From: Bryobacterales bacterium
GTDB taxonomy: Bacteria; Acidobacteriota; Terriglobia; Bryobacterales; UBA6623
Direction: 5' to 3'
Assembly (NCBI GenBank): GCA_022823865.1
Contig: JAJEHF010000049.1
Coordinates: forward strand, 1-45,608
Length of the DNA stretch: 45,608 nucleotides
The notes under the pieces are model-generated. The model saw nothing but the letters and a program-made list of their open reading frames with translations. It searched no databases and was not told the DNA's origin. Positions 1-8,954 of the stretch are shown in pieces. The first letter of the stretch is position 1. Each line of letters starts with the position of its first letter. Position numbers and translations under genes: made by a program.

Positions 1-143
1 GCGTGCGAGCCATCCGCCGAGTCCGCAAGGCCGCCGCTGGCCAGTCCGGGCGGGTCCCACTCCGCGTTGGATTCTTGCCAAGAAAAACCCTTTGATGTCA
101 GGCGAAAAAGTACATAGTCAAGACAGGGCCCGAGTAGTTACCT

Positions 144-3100
144 GTGATTTTCTGCATGGTGGGGGCTGCTGCGCTGGCACAGCAAGATCGCGACGACCAC
201 GCCGAGCGCATGGCCGAAGGCTTGGAAGTCTTCCGGGCCGAGGTCCAGCCACTGTTCGTCAGCAATTGCCTTCAGTGCCACGGGGATGAGCAGGTGATGG
301 GCGGACTCGATCTGACATCTCGGGGTTCCTTGATGGCGAGCGGCAAGATCGGCGAGTCGGCTGAGTCGAGCGCACTTGTCGCCGTCTTGCGGCACGAGCG
401 GGAGCCCTTCATGCCGTTTGGCCAAGACAAGCTTCCCGACGCCAAGGTAGGCGCAGTCGCGCGCTGGATCGATCTGGGTGCCCCGTACGATGAACCGCTT
501 GTCAGTTCGGGCAAACAGGTGTCTGAGCCGGGCGTCGACACCCGGTTTTGGTCGTTCCGCCCTTTAGCGGCTACTGCGCCGCCGCCGGCTGCCGACAGCA
601 CGTGGCCAAGGACTCCGCTAGACCGCTTCGTGCTGGCGAGACTTGAGGCCGCCGGAATCGAGCCGAATCCCGAGGCCGACCGGCGCACGCTGATCCGGCG
701 TGCCTCGCTTGACTTGCTGGGACTGCCGCCGAGCCTCGAGCGTGTGGAGGAATTCGCGAAAGACCCGGCACCCGACGCTTACGAACGGCTCGTGGACGAG
801 CTGCTCGAGTCGCCGCACTACGGGGAGAGGTGGGCGCGCCACTGGATGGATATCGCGCGATTTGCCGAGAGCTACGGCTTCGAGGAAGACTACGACCGGC
901 CGTTCGCCTACCACTACAGGGACTTTCTGATCAAGGCATTCAACCGCGACATGCCTTACGACCGTTTCGTCAGGATGCAGATTGCTGGGGACGAGCTGGA
1001 GCCCGAGAATGCCCTCGCCCTGATGGCAACCGGGTTCATGGGAGGCGGTCCCTTCCCGACGCAAATCACGGACTCCGAGTTCGAGATTTCGCGTTACGAC
1101 GAACTCGACGACATGATCGGCACCCTCGGCACGGCAATGCTCGGACTCACCGTAGGCTGCGCCCGCTGTCACGATCACAAGCATGATCCGATATCAGCTC
1201 GTGACTACTACGGGATGGCAGCGATCTTCGGCCGCACGACGCGAACCGTAATCGAGTACGATCCGAATCCCGGCAAATCCAGGACCGAAAGGGCCAATTG
1301 GGAAGTCCGGCTCAGGGAGCTCCGGGAGACACGCGAGGAAATCGAGCGCGAGCTGGGCGGCGAGGCATTCGAGCAATGGCTCCGGGCCGGGGCTCCCGGT
1401 TTCAGCGCTAGCGAATGGCAGGTCCTCGACGTCGTCGACATCAACACCGCCAGCCAGGCCAAGGCGGACAATCTCGAGGACGGGTCGATCCTGTTCAGCG
1501 GGGACAACGTCGACTTCGACACCTACACCTTCGTTGCCGACGTCTCAGCCAAGGATTTGCGAGCCCTCCGGATCGAGGCCCTGACTCACCCGTCATTGCC
1601 GTTCAACGGCCCTGGCCGGTCGCATGACGGGGCGTTCCTCCTTGGCCGTGTGTCGGTGGAGGTCCGGCCATTGTCGGAACCAGACGCCGAGCCCGTGAAG
1701 GTCAAGTTGCGGAATGCGCGGGCGACGGATCAGCTGGAAGTGGGCTACGCGTCCGCCTCCTTGGCTATCGAAGACAACAGCGACCGAAGCGGCTGGGCGC
1801 TCACGCCCGCGGGAATCGGCTCGGACCATGCGGCCATCTTTGATTTTGAAGAGCCCGTGAATTTCGAGGGCGGCTTCCGGCTGGCGATCAAGCTGGTATT
1901 CGGCTACAACTCGCACTTCAGCCTCGGGCGCATTCGTCTGGCCGTGACAGACTCGTCCGAACCCGGCTTCGCCGTTGGGGAGGGCGTGTCGCAAGGCGTC
2001 GTCGAGGCCGCGGCGGCACTCCAGACGGGAGGGGCTGGGGCTCTGACCGACGACCAGAAGGCTTTGCTGCTCAGGCGTTTCGCCCGAAAGCACCCGAGGT
2101 GGATGGAGGCAAGTGCAGCGATCCGTGACCATGAATCCCGCATACCAAAGCCTTCCTTCACGAAGATCCAGGCGACGGCCGAAGGATTCTCCAAAGTCCG
2201 CCACAATGCTAATGGGAGAGGCTTTCCGCACTTCTACGAGCCAACGTTCGTTCTTCGGCGCGGCGATGTGAATCTGAAGCTGGAGCCAGCCGAACCGCAT
2301 GTATTGCCGGTCCTTACCCGTCCGGGAGCGGAGCCGGGGCACTGGCTCGAGAAGCCGCCCCCGGAATGGGAGCGAAGCGGATTTCATCGAGCTTCCCTAG
2401 CCAAGTGGCTGACCGATTCCGAATCCGGTGCGGGCGCGCTGCTGGCGCGCGTCATCGTCAATCGTGTTTGGCACCACCATTTCGGCACAGGAATCGTGGC
2501 CACTCCAAGCAATTTCGGGATGATGGGCGCGCGTCCAACCCACCCGGCACTGCTTGACTGGCTGGCTCGGGACCTGATTCAGAACGGCTGGCAGTTGAAG
2601 CGCCTGCACCGCATGATCATGGTCAGCAGCGCCTACAGGGTCGACTCGTCCGCCGAGAGCTCCAGGGCCGCCATTGACTCGTCGAACCGTCTCCGCTGGC
2701 GCTGGACGCCGAAGAGGCTCGAAGCCGAGGCCATTCGGGACTCGATGCTGGCGGTGTCCGGGACGCTCGACCCTACCCTGTACGGTCCCGGGGTACAGAA
2801 CGAGAGCATGTCCCGACGCAGCGTCTACTTCTTTGTGAAGCGGAGCGAGCTGATCCCGTCGATGATGCTGTTTGACTGGCCGGAGCACCTAGTCGGTATC
2901 GGCCGCCGACCGTCCACCACGATCGCGCCGCAAGCGCTGCTCTTCCTCAACAGCCCGTTCACCCGCCGCTACGCAAAGGGCTTCTCCGCGCGGTTGGCTG
3001 GTCTGGAACCGAAGGCGGCGGTCGACAAGGCCTATCGCACCGCATTCGCCCGCCCCGCTGGGCCGTCGGAAACCGCCCAGGGGGTGGCGTTCTTGGAGCG

Positions 3101-3209
3101 CCAGGAGGACCTCTACCGCAAGGATGGCAGGCCCGAGCCGGATCGGCTCGCGCTGGTCGACTACTGCCAGTCCTTGATGAGCCTGAACGAATTCCTGTAT
3201 ATCCGGTGA
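144..3209 (+). CDS. PSD1 and planctomycete cytochrome C domain protein (PSCyt1-PSCyt2-PSD1)
   Basis: A 1021-residue exported protein. A GTG start at 144 follows an in-frame TAG at 135-137 and gives a short hydrophobic leader ending near AAALAQQ; ATG 156 is an alternative. A c-type heme motif CLQCH lies at residues 42-46 (PSCyt1). The DUF1549/PSCyt2 region (about 150-360) includes a second motif, CARCH, at 339-343 followed by DHKHDPIS. The middle (about 430-640) looks like a beta-rich carbohydrate-binding-type segment. The C-terminal third matches DUF1553/PSD1 (RVWHHHFGTGIV, LFDWPEHLVGIGRRPSTT). Known of the family: very common in Planctomycetota, Verrucomicrobiota and Acidobacteriota, almost always paired with DUF1501; function unproven, perhaps periplasmic redox linked to polymer breakdown. 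The stop overlaps the next start by 4 bases, so the pair is co-transcribed and probably translationally coupled. Confidence 0.93.
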   Translation: MIFCMVGAAALAQQDRDDHAERMAEGLEVFRAEVQPLFVSNCLQCHGDEQVMGGLDLTSRGSLMASGKIGESAESSALVAVLRHEREPFMPFGQDKLPDAKVGAVARWIDLGAPYDEPLVSSGKQVSEPGVDTRFWSFRPLAATAPPPAADSTWPRTPLDRFVLARLEAAGIEPNPEADRRTLIRRASLDLLGLPPSLERVEEFAKDPAPDAYERLVDELLESPHYGERWARHWMDIARFAESYGFEEDYDRPFAYHYRDFLIKAFNRDMPYDRFVRMQIAGDELEPENALALMATGFMGGGPFPTQITDSEFEISRYDELDDMIGTLGTAMLGLTVGCARCHDHKHDPISARDYYGMAAIFGRTTRTVIEYDPNPGKSRTERANWEVRLRELRETREEIERELGGEAFEQWLRAGAPGFSASEWQVLDVVDINTASQAKADNLEDGSILFSGDNVDFDTYTFVADVSAKDLRALRIEALTHPSLPFNGPGRSHDGAFLLGRVSVEVRPLSEPDAEPVKVKLRNARATDQLEVGYASASLAIEDNSDRSGWALTPAGIGSDHAAIFDFEEPVNFEGGFRLAIKLVFGYNSHFSLGRIRLAVTDSSEPGFAVGEGVSQGVVEAAAALQTGGAGALTDDQKALLLRRFARKHPRWMEASAAIRDHESRIPKPSFTKIQATAEGFSKVRHNANGRGFPHFYEPTFVLRRGDVNLKLEPAEPHVLPVLTRPGAEPGHWLEKPPPEWERSGFHRASLAKWLTDSESGAGALLARVIVNRVWHHHFGTGIVATPSNFGMMGARPTHPALLDWLARDLIQNGWQLKRLHRMIMVSSAYRVDSSAESSRAAIDSSNRLRWRWTPKRLEAEAIRDSMLAVSGTLDPTLYGPGVQNESMSRRSVYFFVKRSELIPSMMLFDWPEHLVGIGRRPSTTIAPQALLFLNSPFTRRYAKGFSARLAGLEPKAAVDKAYRTAFARPAGPSETAQGVAFLERQEDLYRKDGRPEPDRLALVDYCQSLMSLNEFLYIR

Positions 3210-4681
3210 GAAACATGAGAAACGCAGAAACCACCCAACTGCCGGCGCTATCGCGTCGCGAACTGCTGGAACGTTGCGGGATGGGCATCGGGATGCTCGG
3301 ACTTGCCGGCATCCTCGCCGACGAGGGACGCCTTCAGGCCGCTTCCGTTCCCGACCGGGCGCTCAATCCAATGGCGCCACGCCCGACGCACTTCGCCCCG
3401 AAGGCCAAGCGCGTCGTCTGGCTCTTCATCAACGGCGGACCGAGCCACGTGGACACATGGGACTACAAGCCTGAGCTCACTAAGCGCCACGGTCAGGAAC
3501 TCGAGGGCTTCGACAAGTTCACGGGCTTCTTCTCGCGGGAGGTCGGTGCGCTACTGAAGTCTCCCTTCAAGTTCACACCGAGGGGGCAGAGCGGCAAGCT
3601 TGTGTCCGAGATCTTCCCCCACTTGGGAGAACATGTCGACCGGATGGCATTCATCCATTCGGGCCTGCCGGGCTCGAATAACCATTCCCCTGCTCTGTTC
3701 ATGATCAACAGCGGTCAGACTCGGATGGGCTTTCCGAGTCTGGGATCCTGGGTAACCTACGGACTGGGAAGCGAGAGCAGCGATCTGCCGGGGTTCGTGG
3801 TGATGTCGGATCCCAAGGACCGCGGCCTGCCGAAGGGCAGCGCTACCAACTGGAGCGCCGGCTTCCTGCCAGGGGCATACCAGGGCACTTGGCTGCGCCC
3901 GAAGGGCGTTCCCATCCAGAACCTGACACCTCCTTCGGAGATGTCGGAGGCTCACCAGCGGTCGCAACTGGACCTGATCGCAAGCCTGAACTCCCGGGAC
4001 TTGGAACGCAATCCTCTCGAGCGGGAACTCGCGGCACGGATCGAGAGCTTTGAACTCGCCTATCGGATGCAGCTGGCGGCACCGGAGGCCTTGGACGTCG
4101 ACAGCGAACCGGCGCGCATCCAGGAACTATACGGCCTGCATAGCGAGCGCTGCGGGCATATGGCCCGCCAATGCATCATGGCGCGGCGGCTTCTGGAGCG
4201 AGGTGTCCGGTTCGTCCAGATCTACTCTGGCGGAACGGAAAACCAGCGCGCCTGGGACGGCCATATCGATATCCTCGGAAACCACTCGCAGTTCGCCGGC
4301 GAAACCGATCAGCCGTTCGCGGCACTTCTCACTGACCTGGAACAGCGCGGCATGCTGGACGACACGCTGGTGATTTGGGGCGGGGAGTTCGGGCGAAATC
4401 CGGTCGCCCAGATCGGCACTTCAAAGCCCGGACGCGATCACAATCCGCACTGCTTCACTGCCTGGATGGCTGGTGGCGGCATCAAGGGAGGGGTGTCTTA
4501 CGGCGAGTCCGACGAACTCGGCTTCAAGGCGGCGGTCGACCCGGTTTCCGCGCACGACTTCCATGCCACGATCCTCCACTTGCTCGGCCTGGACCATGAG
4601 CGCCTCACCTACACCTACAACGGCCGGAGTTATCGCCTCACCGACGTAGAAGGAGAGGTGCTGCACAAGATTCTTGCTTGA
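3206..4681 (+). CDS. DUF1501 domain-containing protein, Tat-exported
   Basis: A 491-residue member of the DUF1501 family, related to the alkaline phosphatase/sulfatase fold. The GTG at 3206 overlaps the preceding TGA (GTGA); an ATG three codons later (3215) is an equally possible start. The N terminus has a twin-arginine signal (SRRELLERCGMGIGMLGLAG), so export of the folded protein by Tat is likely; a tatA gene lies at 29.3 kb. Family hallmarks are FINGGPSHVDTWDYKPEL near residue 75, VIWGGEFGRNP and the GRDHNPHCFTAWMAGGGIKGG block near the C terminus. It forms a two-gene unit with the upstream PSD1 cytochrome protein, the standard partnership of the family. The biochemical function is not established. 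Confidence 0.93.
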   Translation: MRNMRNAETTQLPALSRRELLERCGMGIGMLGLAGILADEGRLQAASVPDRALNPMAPRPTHFAPKAKRVVWLFINGGPSHVDTWDYKPELTKRHGQELEGFDKFTGFFSREVGALLKSPFKFTPRGQSGKLVSEIFPHLGEHVDRMAFIHSGLPGSNNHSPALFMINSGQTRMGFPSLGSWVTYGLGSESSDLPGFVVMSDPKDRGLPKGSATNWSAGFLPGAYQGTWLRPKGVPIQNLTPPSEMSEAHQRSQLDLIASLNSRDLERNPLERELAARIESFELAYRMQLAAPEALDVDSEPARIQELYGLHSERCGHMARQCIMARRLLERGVRFVQIYSGGTENQRAWDGHIDILGNHSQFAGETDQPFAALLTDLEQRGMLDDTLVIWGGEFGRNPVAQIGTSKPGRDHNPHCFTAWMAGGGIKGGVSYGESDELGFKAAVDPVSAHDFHATILHLLGLDHERLTYTYNGRSYRLTDVEGEVLHKILA

Positions 4682-5122
4682 CCTTGTGCTCGGGGAGCGA
4701 CGGCTTCCGGGTGTCCTTTGGCGCACAACGGTCGAGCCGATCCAGACGGGTGCACTGTCATGTTGACTCCCGCGCCAGGGTGTCCCGCCGAACCGTCACG
4801 ATTCTGGGGCCGACCCTGCGCATTGCGGAATCCTTCCACGGAGGCTTCGATGCGCGCCGGGTTCGGGCCGACGGCTCCGCGCGAGCCTGTCGGCACGATT
4901 CGATTGCGAGCAAGAGCAGCCGGACCTTCTACAGTGCGTGGCTCTCGATCACCAATTGGCGCCGGAGTGCCCGTAGCGCTTGCTCCACACGGTGAATATG
5001 GGAGCGGTGCCTCAGGCCCGTAAGCCTCTTGACGGCCGAGCCGGTACAGCCCGATTGGGCAGCTAGCGCGAGCGCCGCAAGGGAGATATTGTCATGTGCA
5101 GAAGGCTGCCGCGGTGGCGGGG
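4682..5122. other. intergenic region, no gene recognised
   Basis: About 440 bases between the convergent DUF1501 gene and the CoA-transferase gene. Several short open frames cross it on both strands, but their translations are Arg/Ser/Ala-rich, have no recognisable motif and no ribosome-binding site. No tRNA, strong hairpin with U-tract, or repeat was seen. Confidence 0.5.
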
Positions 5123-6973
5123 CTAGCCTTTGCTGCCGCTGCTGCCCCCGGACTCCTCGACGATCTTGGCGGCGACCATCTCGTCAATCTGCTTCGCGGG
5201 ATACTTGAGAGACCTCAGGATCTGGCGCGTGTGCTGGCCGCGTAGAGGGGCATCGCCTGCGATGTACCCAGGGGCGTCGGATAGCTTTGGAAACACCCCC
5301 AGCTGCTCGTAGACCTCTCCATCCTTGCCGCGGATGGGCGTGATCAAGCCGCGCTGGGCCACATGGTCGTCTTGGACAGACCTGGAGATTTCCCGCACTT
5401 CTGTGACGCAGGCGTCAACTTCCGCGAAGATCTCCATCCATTCGTCCACCTGCTTCTTCTGGAAGATTCGCGTCAGCTCGGCGATCAAGATGTCCTGCGC
5501 ATGACCTTCGACGTACTGGTCCTGTATCAGGTCCTCACGGTCGATCGCGTTGCACAGCCCGGCCCAGAACTTGGGTTCCAGGGCCGCCACCACCATGAAG
5601 CGTCCGTTGCGGACGGGATAGATGTTGTAACAGGCGTAACGCCCGAACAGACGCTCCTGTCCGCGCCTCGGCCGCCGCTTGGTCGCCGTGTAGTTTGCAA
5701 TCTGCACCGGCATCAGGCCGAGCAACGAGTCGAACATCGAGACATCGACCATTTGCCCGGCCTTGCTCTTGTTGCGGTGTTGGAGGGCGAGCAGGATCCC
5801 GATCACAGTGGGCAGCGCTCCGGCTGCCACGTCGGCGATCTGGATGCCGGGCACCAACGGCACGCCTTCCGCGTCCCCGAGCAGGTCCAGCATGCCGGAC
5901 AGCGCCAGGTAGTTCAGGTCATGGCCGGCCTGCTGGGCATTCGGACCGGTCTGGCCGTATCCTGTCAGCGCTGCATAGATGATCTTAGGATTGATTTCGC
6001 TAAGGGCTTGGTAGCCCAGCCCCAGCTTGTCCATCACCCCGGGGCGAAATCCATCCAGGACTATGTCGGAACGCTCCACCAAGGCACGGAAGACCTCCTG
6101 GCCCGCTGGCTTGCGCAAGTCGAGCGAGATGCTGCGCTTCCCTCGGTTGATCGTCAGGAATGTCGCGTTGAAGCCTTGAGTCTGGGGGAGGTACTCGCGC
6201 ATGTAGTCCCCCTCGCCCGGCTTCTCGACCTTGATCACGTCCGCTCCGAAGCTGGCCAAGATGTGGCTGGCATACGGGCCTGGCAGGAGTCGGCTCAGGT
6301 CAAGGACCCGGATTCCGTCCAACGGCCGCCGGCCGTCCTCAACTTCCTTCTGCTCAGCAGACTCGAGTTTCTCGTGAGTGGTCGTCTTCTCGATGGACTT
6401 CTTGGGCGCCCGCTTGATTTCCGGCCCCGGCAAGGGGGCTCGCTTGGTGGATTTCTGCGCCTTCTGGGCCGCGGCCTGCTTCCGCTCGGCCCCCTTGGCC
6501 GCGCCGGGCTTGTCAGTCGCGGCGGGCTCCTTTGCTGCCTTTTTGGGCGCCGGCTTGGCCCTCGTGTCGGCCGGAGCCTCCGCCGTCGCCTCGCTGCTGC
6601 CAGCCGCAGCAGCCTTGGTGGAGGTCTTGGTATCCGGAGACGCTTTCTTGCGCGCTGCAGCGGTCTTCTTTCCGGTAGATTCTTCCTTGGCCGGCGCTGT
6701 GGCGGCTTTGCTGGAGGACCGCGGAGAAGCTGCCCGTTTCTTGGCAGCTGCCTTCGGAGCGCTTGTCGACGGCCGCTTGGCGGCAGTCTTGCCAGCGGCG
6801 GCGTCCTGTTTGCTGCTGGCGGACTTCCGGGCCGAGGGCTTCTTCGCGACGGCCTTTTTGGCGGAGCCTTTCGCTGCGCTCTCGCCAAGCCCTGTCCCGG
6901 CTGCGCCCGAATCGGCCTTGGAGCGCGGTCTCTCGGCGCCCTCAGTGCCGTCCTTTCCTGATTCGCTTGCCAT
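5123..6973 (-). CDS. Alpha-methylacyl-CoA racemase/CaiB-BaiF CoA-transferase with histone H1-like N-terminal tail
   Basis: The C-terminal 400 residues are a class III CoA-transferase fold enzyme, starting at RRPLDGIRVLDLSRLLPGPY. The block GYGQTGPNAQQAGHDLNYLA, with His at about residue 351, an Asp in QIADVAAG and a Glu in ALEPKFWAG, matches the His/Asp/Glu set of alpha-methylacyl-CoA racemases, so racemisation of 2-methylacyl-CoA or CoA transfer is likely. Residues of about 10-205 are extremely rich in Lys, Ala, Ser and Pro with AKKP, PKAAAKK and PAPKKAAK units, like histone H1 tails or AlgP. The ATG at 6973 (MASESGKDG) was chosen. A GTG at 7144 would add 57 residues lacking the tail's composition, and neither start has a clear Shine-Dalgarno. 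The tail is in the same frame, with no stop or frameshift between the parts. Confidence 0.88.
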   Translation of the reverse strand: MASESGKDGTEGAERPRSKADSGAAGTGLGESAAKGSAKKAVAKKPSARKSASSKQDAAAGKTAAKRPSTSAPKAAAKKRAASPRSSSKAATAPAKEESTGKKTAAARKKASPDTKTSTKAAAAGSSEATAEAPADTRAKPAPKKAAKEPAATDKPGAAKGAERKQAAAQKAQKSTKRAPLPGPEIKRAPKKSIEKTTTHEKLESAEQKEVEDGRRPLDGIRVLDLSRLLPGPYASHILASFGADVIKVEKPGEGDYMREYLPQTQGFNATFLTINRGKRSISLDLRKPAGQEVFRALVERSDIVLDGFRPGVMDKLGLGYQALSEINPKIIYAALTGYGQTGPNAQQAGHDLNYLALSGMLDLLGDAEGVPLVPGIQIADVAAGALPTVIGILLALQHRNKSKAGQMVDVSMFDSLLGLMPVQIANYTATKRRPRRGQERLFGRYACYNIYPVRNGRFMVVAALEPKFWAGLCNAIDREDLIQDQYVEGHAQDILIAELTRIFQKKQVDEWMEIFAEVDACVTEVREISRSVQDDHVAQRGLITPIRGKDGEVYEQLGVFPKLSDAPGYIAGDAPLRGQHTRQILRSLKYPAKQIDEMVAAKIVEESGGSSGSKG

Positions 6974-7451
6974 CGGAGGTTTGGTGGACGCCTGCGGCTG
7001 AGTCAAGAACTCGACCTCATCCGGCAATACTCCGTCGTGGTAGGCGCGGATGTTTGTAAAGCACCGCGCAAGCGGGGATGCGATGAGCGGTTCTTGTACC
7101 AGCAAGATTCCGGCAGTCTGCAATGAGTCTGCCTGCGAATCCACAAGGGTTTAAGGAAATCAATTGTACCAAAAAAGCCAGCCCCTGTCAGCACCTTCCG
7201 CTGGGCCGCCCCACTCGCTTCGCCGACTACCGGGAATACCGTGCGGCAGCGCAGGTTTCGCAGCATCGTCACGGACTGCCCAGGGCCGCCCGACCAGCAG
7301 ACCGCGCCCGGGCCGTCCGCAACCCGACGCCGCGCCGCAACGAACACCGCAGGAACAATTCCCCGCCCCTCGGTGTCTGGTCAGACGAGGGCTGTCGCGA
7401 GATGGCTCGATGCGAGATCACCTGCTAGCCTAAATCGGCGCGCCCACTACC
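6974..7451. promoter_or_regulatory. divergent intergenic region between CoA-transferase and ECF sigma gene
   Basis: About 480 bases separating two divergently oriented genes (about 300 if the upstream GTG at 7144 of the CoA-transferase is the true start). It should hold promoters for both directions. I could not pick a convincing -35/-10 pair or the AAC-type element often used by ECF sigma factors, so only the location is supported. Confidence 0.4.
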
Positions 7452-8099
7452 GTGTCCCCCAAGACGATACTTCCGTGCGCCCTCGCCGAGTCCGACCTCG
7501 ACGCGGACTTGGTCTGCGGCCTCAAGGCGCGAGAGCCCCGAAGCTACGAGCTGCTGTTGCGCCGCTACCAGCGCCCGGTTTACAGCTACGTCTGCAGGTT
7601 GATCGACAATCAGGCCGACGCCGAGGATGTGACCCAGGAGGTCTTCGTCAAGGTCTTCCGCAGGGTCGACGGCTTTCGCGGCTCGTCCACGTTCAAGACT
7701 TGGCTCTACCGCATCGCGACCAACGAAGCTTCTAACAAGCGGCGCTGGTTCTCGCGGCATCGTGTCTGGGAGGTCAGCGAGTCGTCGGTGCATGGCCAAG
7801 CGCACGAATTCTCGGACTCGTTCCGCTCCGAGTCAGCGACTCCTTTCGAGCACACAACTGACCGGGAGCGTCGCGACATTCTCAACGGCGCCCTGCAAGC
7901 CCTCGATCCGCGCTTCCGCGAGGCCGTCGTGCTGCGCGATGTCGAGGGTTTCAGCTACGGCGAAATCGCGGACACGCTGGGGGTTCCGTTAGGGACGGTG
8001 AAGTCAAGGATCCTGCGCGGCCGGGAGGCGTTGAAGCGCCACCTGCTGCGCTATGCCCCATCGATCGCGCCGCGGAGCGCAAGATGGCAGTTGGAGTAG
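7452..8099 (+). CDS. ECF-family RNA polymerase sigma factor (first module)
   Basis: A 215-residue group IV sigma-70 factor. Region 2 runs from RSYELLLRRYQRPVYSYV through QADAEDVTQEVFVKVFRR to the region 2.4 segment TFKTWLYRIATNEA. A variable linker of about 50 residues follows. Region 4 contains LDPRFREAVVLRDVEGFSY and the helix-turn-helix EIADTLGVPLGTVKSRILRG. The start is GTG at 7452; no other in-frame start precedes the conserved core. The stop at 8099 is followed 4 bases later by the ATG of a zinc-motif anti-sigma protein, the usual arrangement in which a membrane-bound partner holds the sigma factor until a signal arrives. The target regulon cannot be read from this window. Confidence 0.93.
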   Translation: MSPKTILPCALAESDLDADLVCGLKAREPRSYELLLRRYQRPVYSYVCRLIDNQADAEDVTQEVFVKVFRRVDGFRGSSTFKTWLYRIATNEASNKRRWFSRHRVWEVSESSVHGQAHEFSDSFRSESATPFEHTTDRERRDILNGALQALDPRFREAVVLRDVEGFSYGEIADTLGVPLGTVKSRILRGREALKRHLLRYAPSIAPRSARWQLE

Positions 8100-8103
8100 A
8101 ACA

Positions 8104-8775
8104 ATGACATGTGGTTGGATTTCACGCCGACTTGATCGGTATCGGGAATGCGCTCTCGGGCTGACCGAGACACTGTTGGTCCGGTGGCACTTGGCTCGCT
8201 GCGCGAAGTGCCACGCGCAGAACGAGCACGAGGAAACGGTCGGCAGCCTGCTGGCCGCGCTTCCAGTCGCGGCACCGCCTAAAAGCTTGGAAGTTCGCAT
8301 CCTCAGCGCGCTGTCGGTCGAGGCGCTCATGCGCGATCGGCCGCTAATGTCTTGGAAACGGCGACAGGTCCGGTTCGGCAACTGGCTGCGGCCGATCACC
8401 GTGCCCGTCCTGGGCGGCCTGCTGATGGCTCTGATCTTGGTGCCGATGCTGCTGTCGGCGGTCTGGATGGAGCCGGTGGCCCATGCCGACGACGTGCCGC
8501 TGCGTTTCTTGGCCAGCCCGGTCGTGAGTGCCCCGATGATGACGCTGCCCTCGCCGTATCCGGTGGCCGACGAGATCGCGGTGGTGGCCTACATCGACGC
8601 CCACGGCGGAGTGTATGACTACATGATCGTCACGCAGGGGCCACTAGAGGGCCGCGCCCACCGACAATTGGCCAACACGCTGCTGACCAGCAAGTTCCGG
8701 CCCGCGACGCTGTTCGGCCAGCCGATTCCCAGCAGCAGGGTGATACTGTTCCAAAGCGTGGACAGCGCCGCGTAG
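8104..8775 (+). CDS. Putative zinc-motif anti-sigma factor with TonB-C-like periplasmic domain
   Basis: The ATG at 8104 gives a 223-residue protein starting MTCGWISRRLDRY; the open frame extends upstream to 8053 but that part overlaps the sigma gene. The cytoplasmic N terminus has the ZAS-type motif HLARCAKC (His-x3-Cys-x2-Cys) near residues 35-42, typical of anti-sigma domains. One membrane segment follows (VPVLGGLLMALILVPMLL, about residues 100-120). The outer part ends in a TonB-C-like segment: VVAYIDAHGGVYDYMIVTQG, then a region with KFRPATLFGQPIPSSRVIL. That fold in TonB contacts partner peptides, and here it may act as a sensor or interaction module. Spacing of 4 bases to the upstream sigma gene indicates an operon. 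Assignment of the outer domain is by motif only. Confidence 0.78.
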   Translation: MTCGWISRRLDRYRECALGLTETLLVRWHLARCAKCHAQNEHEETVGSLLAALPVAAPPKSLEVRILSALSVEALMRDRPLMSWKRRQVRFGNWLRPITVPVLGGLLMALILVPMLLSAVWMEPVAHADDVPLRFLASPVVSAPMMTLPSPYPVADEIAVVAYIDAHGGVYDYMIVTQGPLEGRAHRQLANTLLTSKFRPATLFGQPIPSSRVILFQSVDSAA

Positions 8776-8781
8776 GCCTCA

Positions 8782-8801
8782 GCCCGCAATCGCTCGCGGG
8801 C
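8782..8801 (+). terminator. GC hairpin after the first sigma/anti-sigma pair
   Basis: GCCCGC (8782-8787) and GCGGGC (8796-8801) form a 6-bp stem with an 8-base loop, a few bases after the stop at 8775. No U-tract follows, so it may act only as a weak or Rho-assisted terminator. Confidence 0.3.
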
Positions 8802-8954
8802 CGATCTGGCATCGTCGGGCGGCCGCTGGGGGGCGCGGCTGTGAAGCTGCCCCTGCCGCAGGGCGATTTCGCAGGTGAGCCCCATAGCGATAAACTCAAT
8901 TTCTTGCATCCAATCTGCAACCTGCTGCGCCGGTCGTGCGTCCAACAAACTCAC

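Noticed and set aside
5363..6961. A 532-codon open frame on the plus strand through the CoA-transferase gene
   Set aside because: It is antisense to the enzyme and its Lys/Ala tail; low-complexity Leu/Gly/Arg translation with no motifs is typical of a GC-rich mirror frame.
8841..8954. Upstream extension of the second sigma factor
   Set aside because: The 38 extra codons have no sigma-like sequence and no ribosome-binding site; the ATG at 8955 is adequate.
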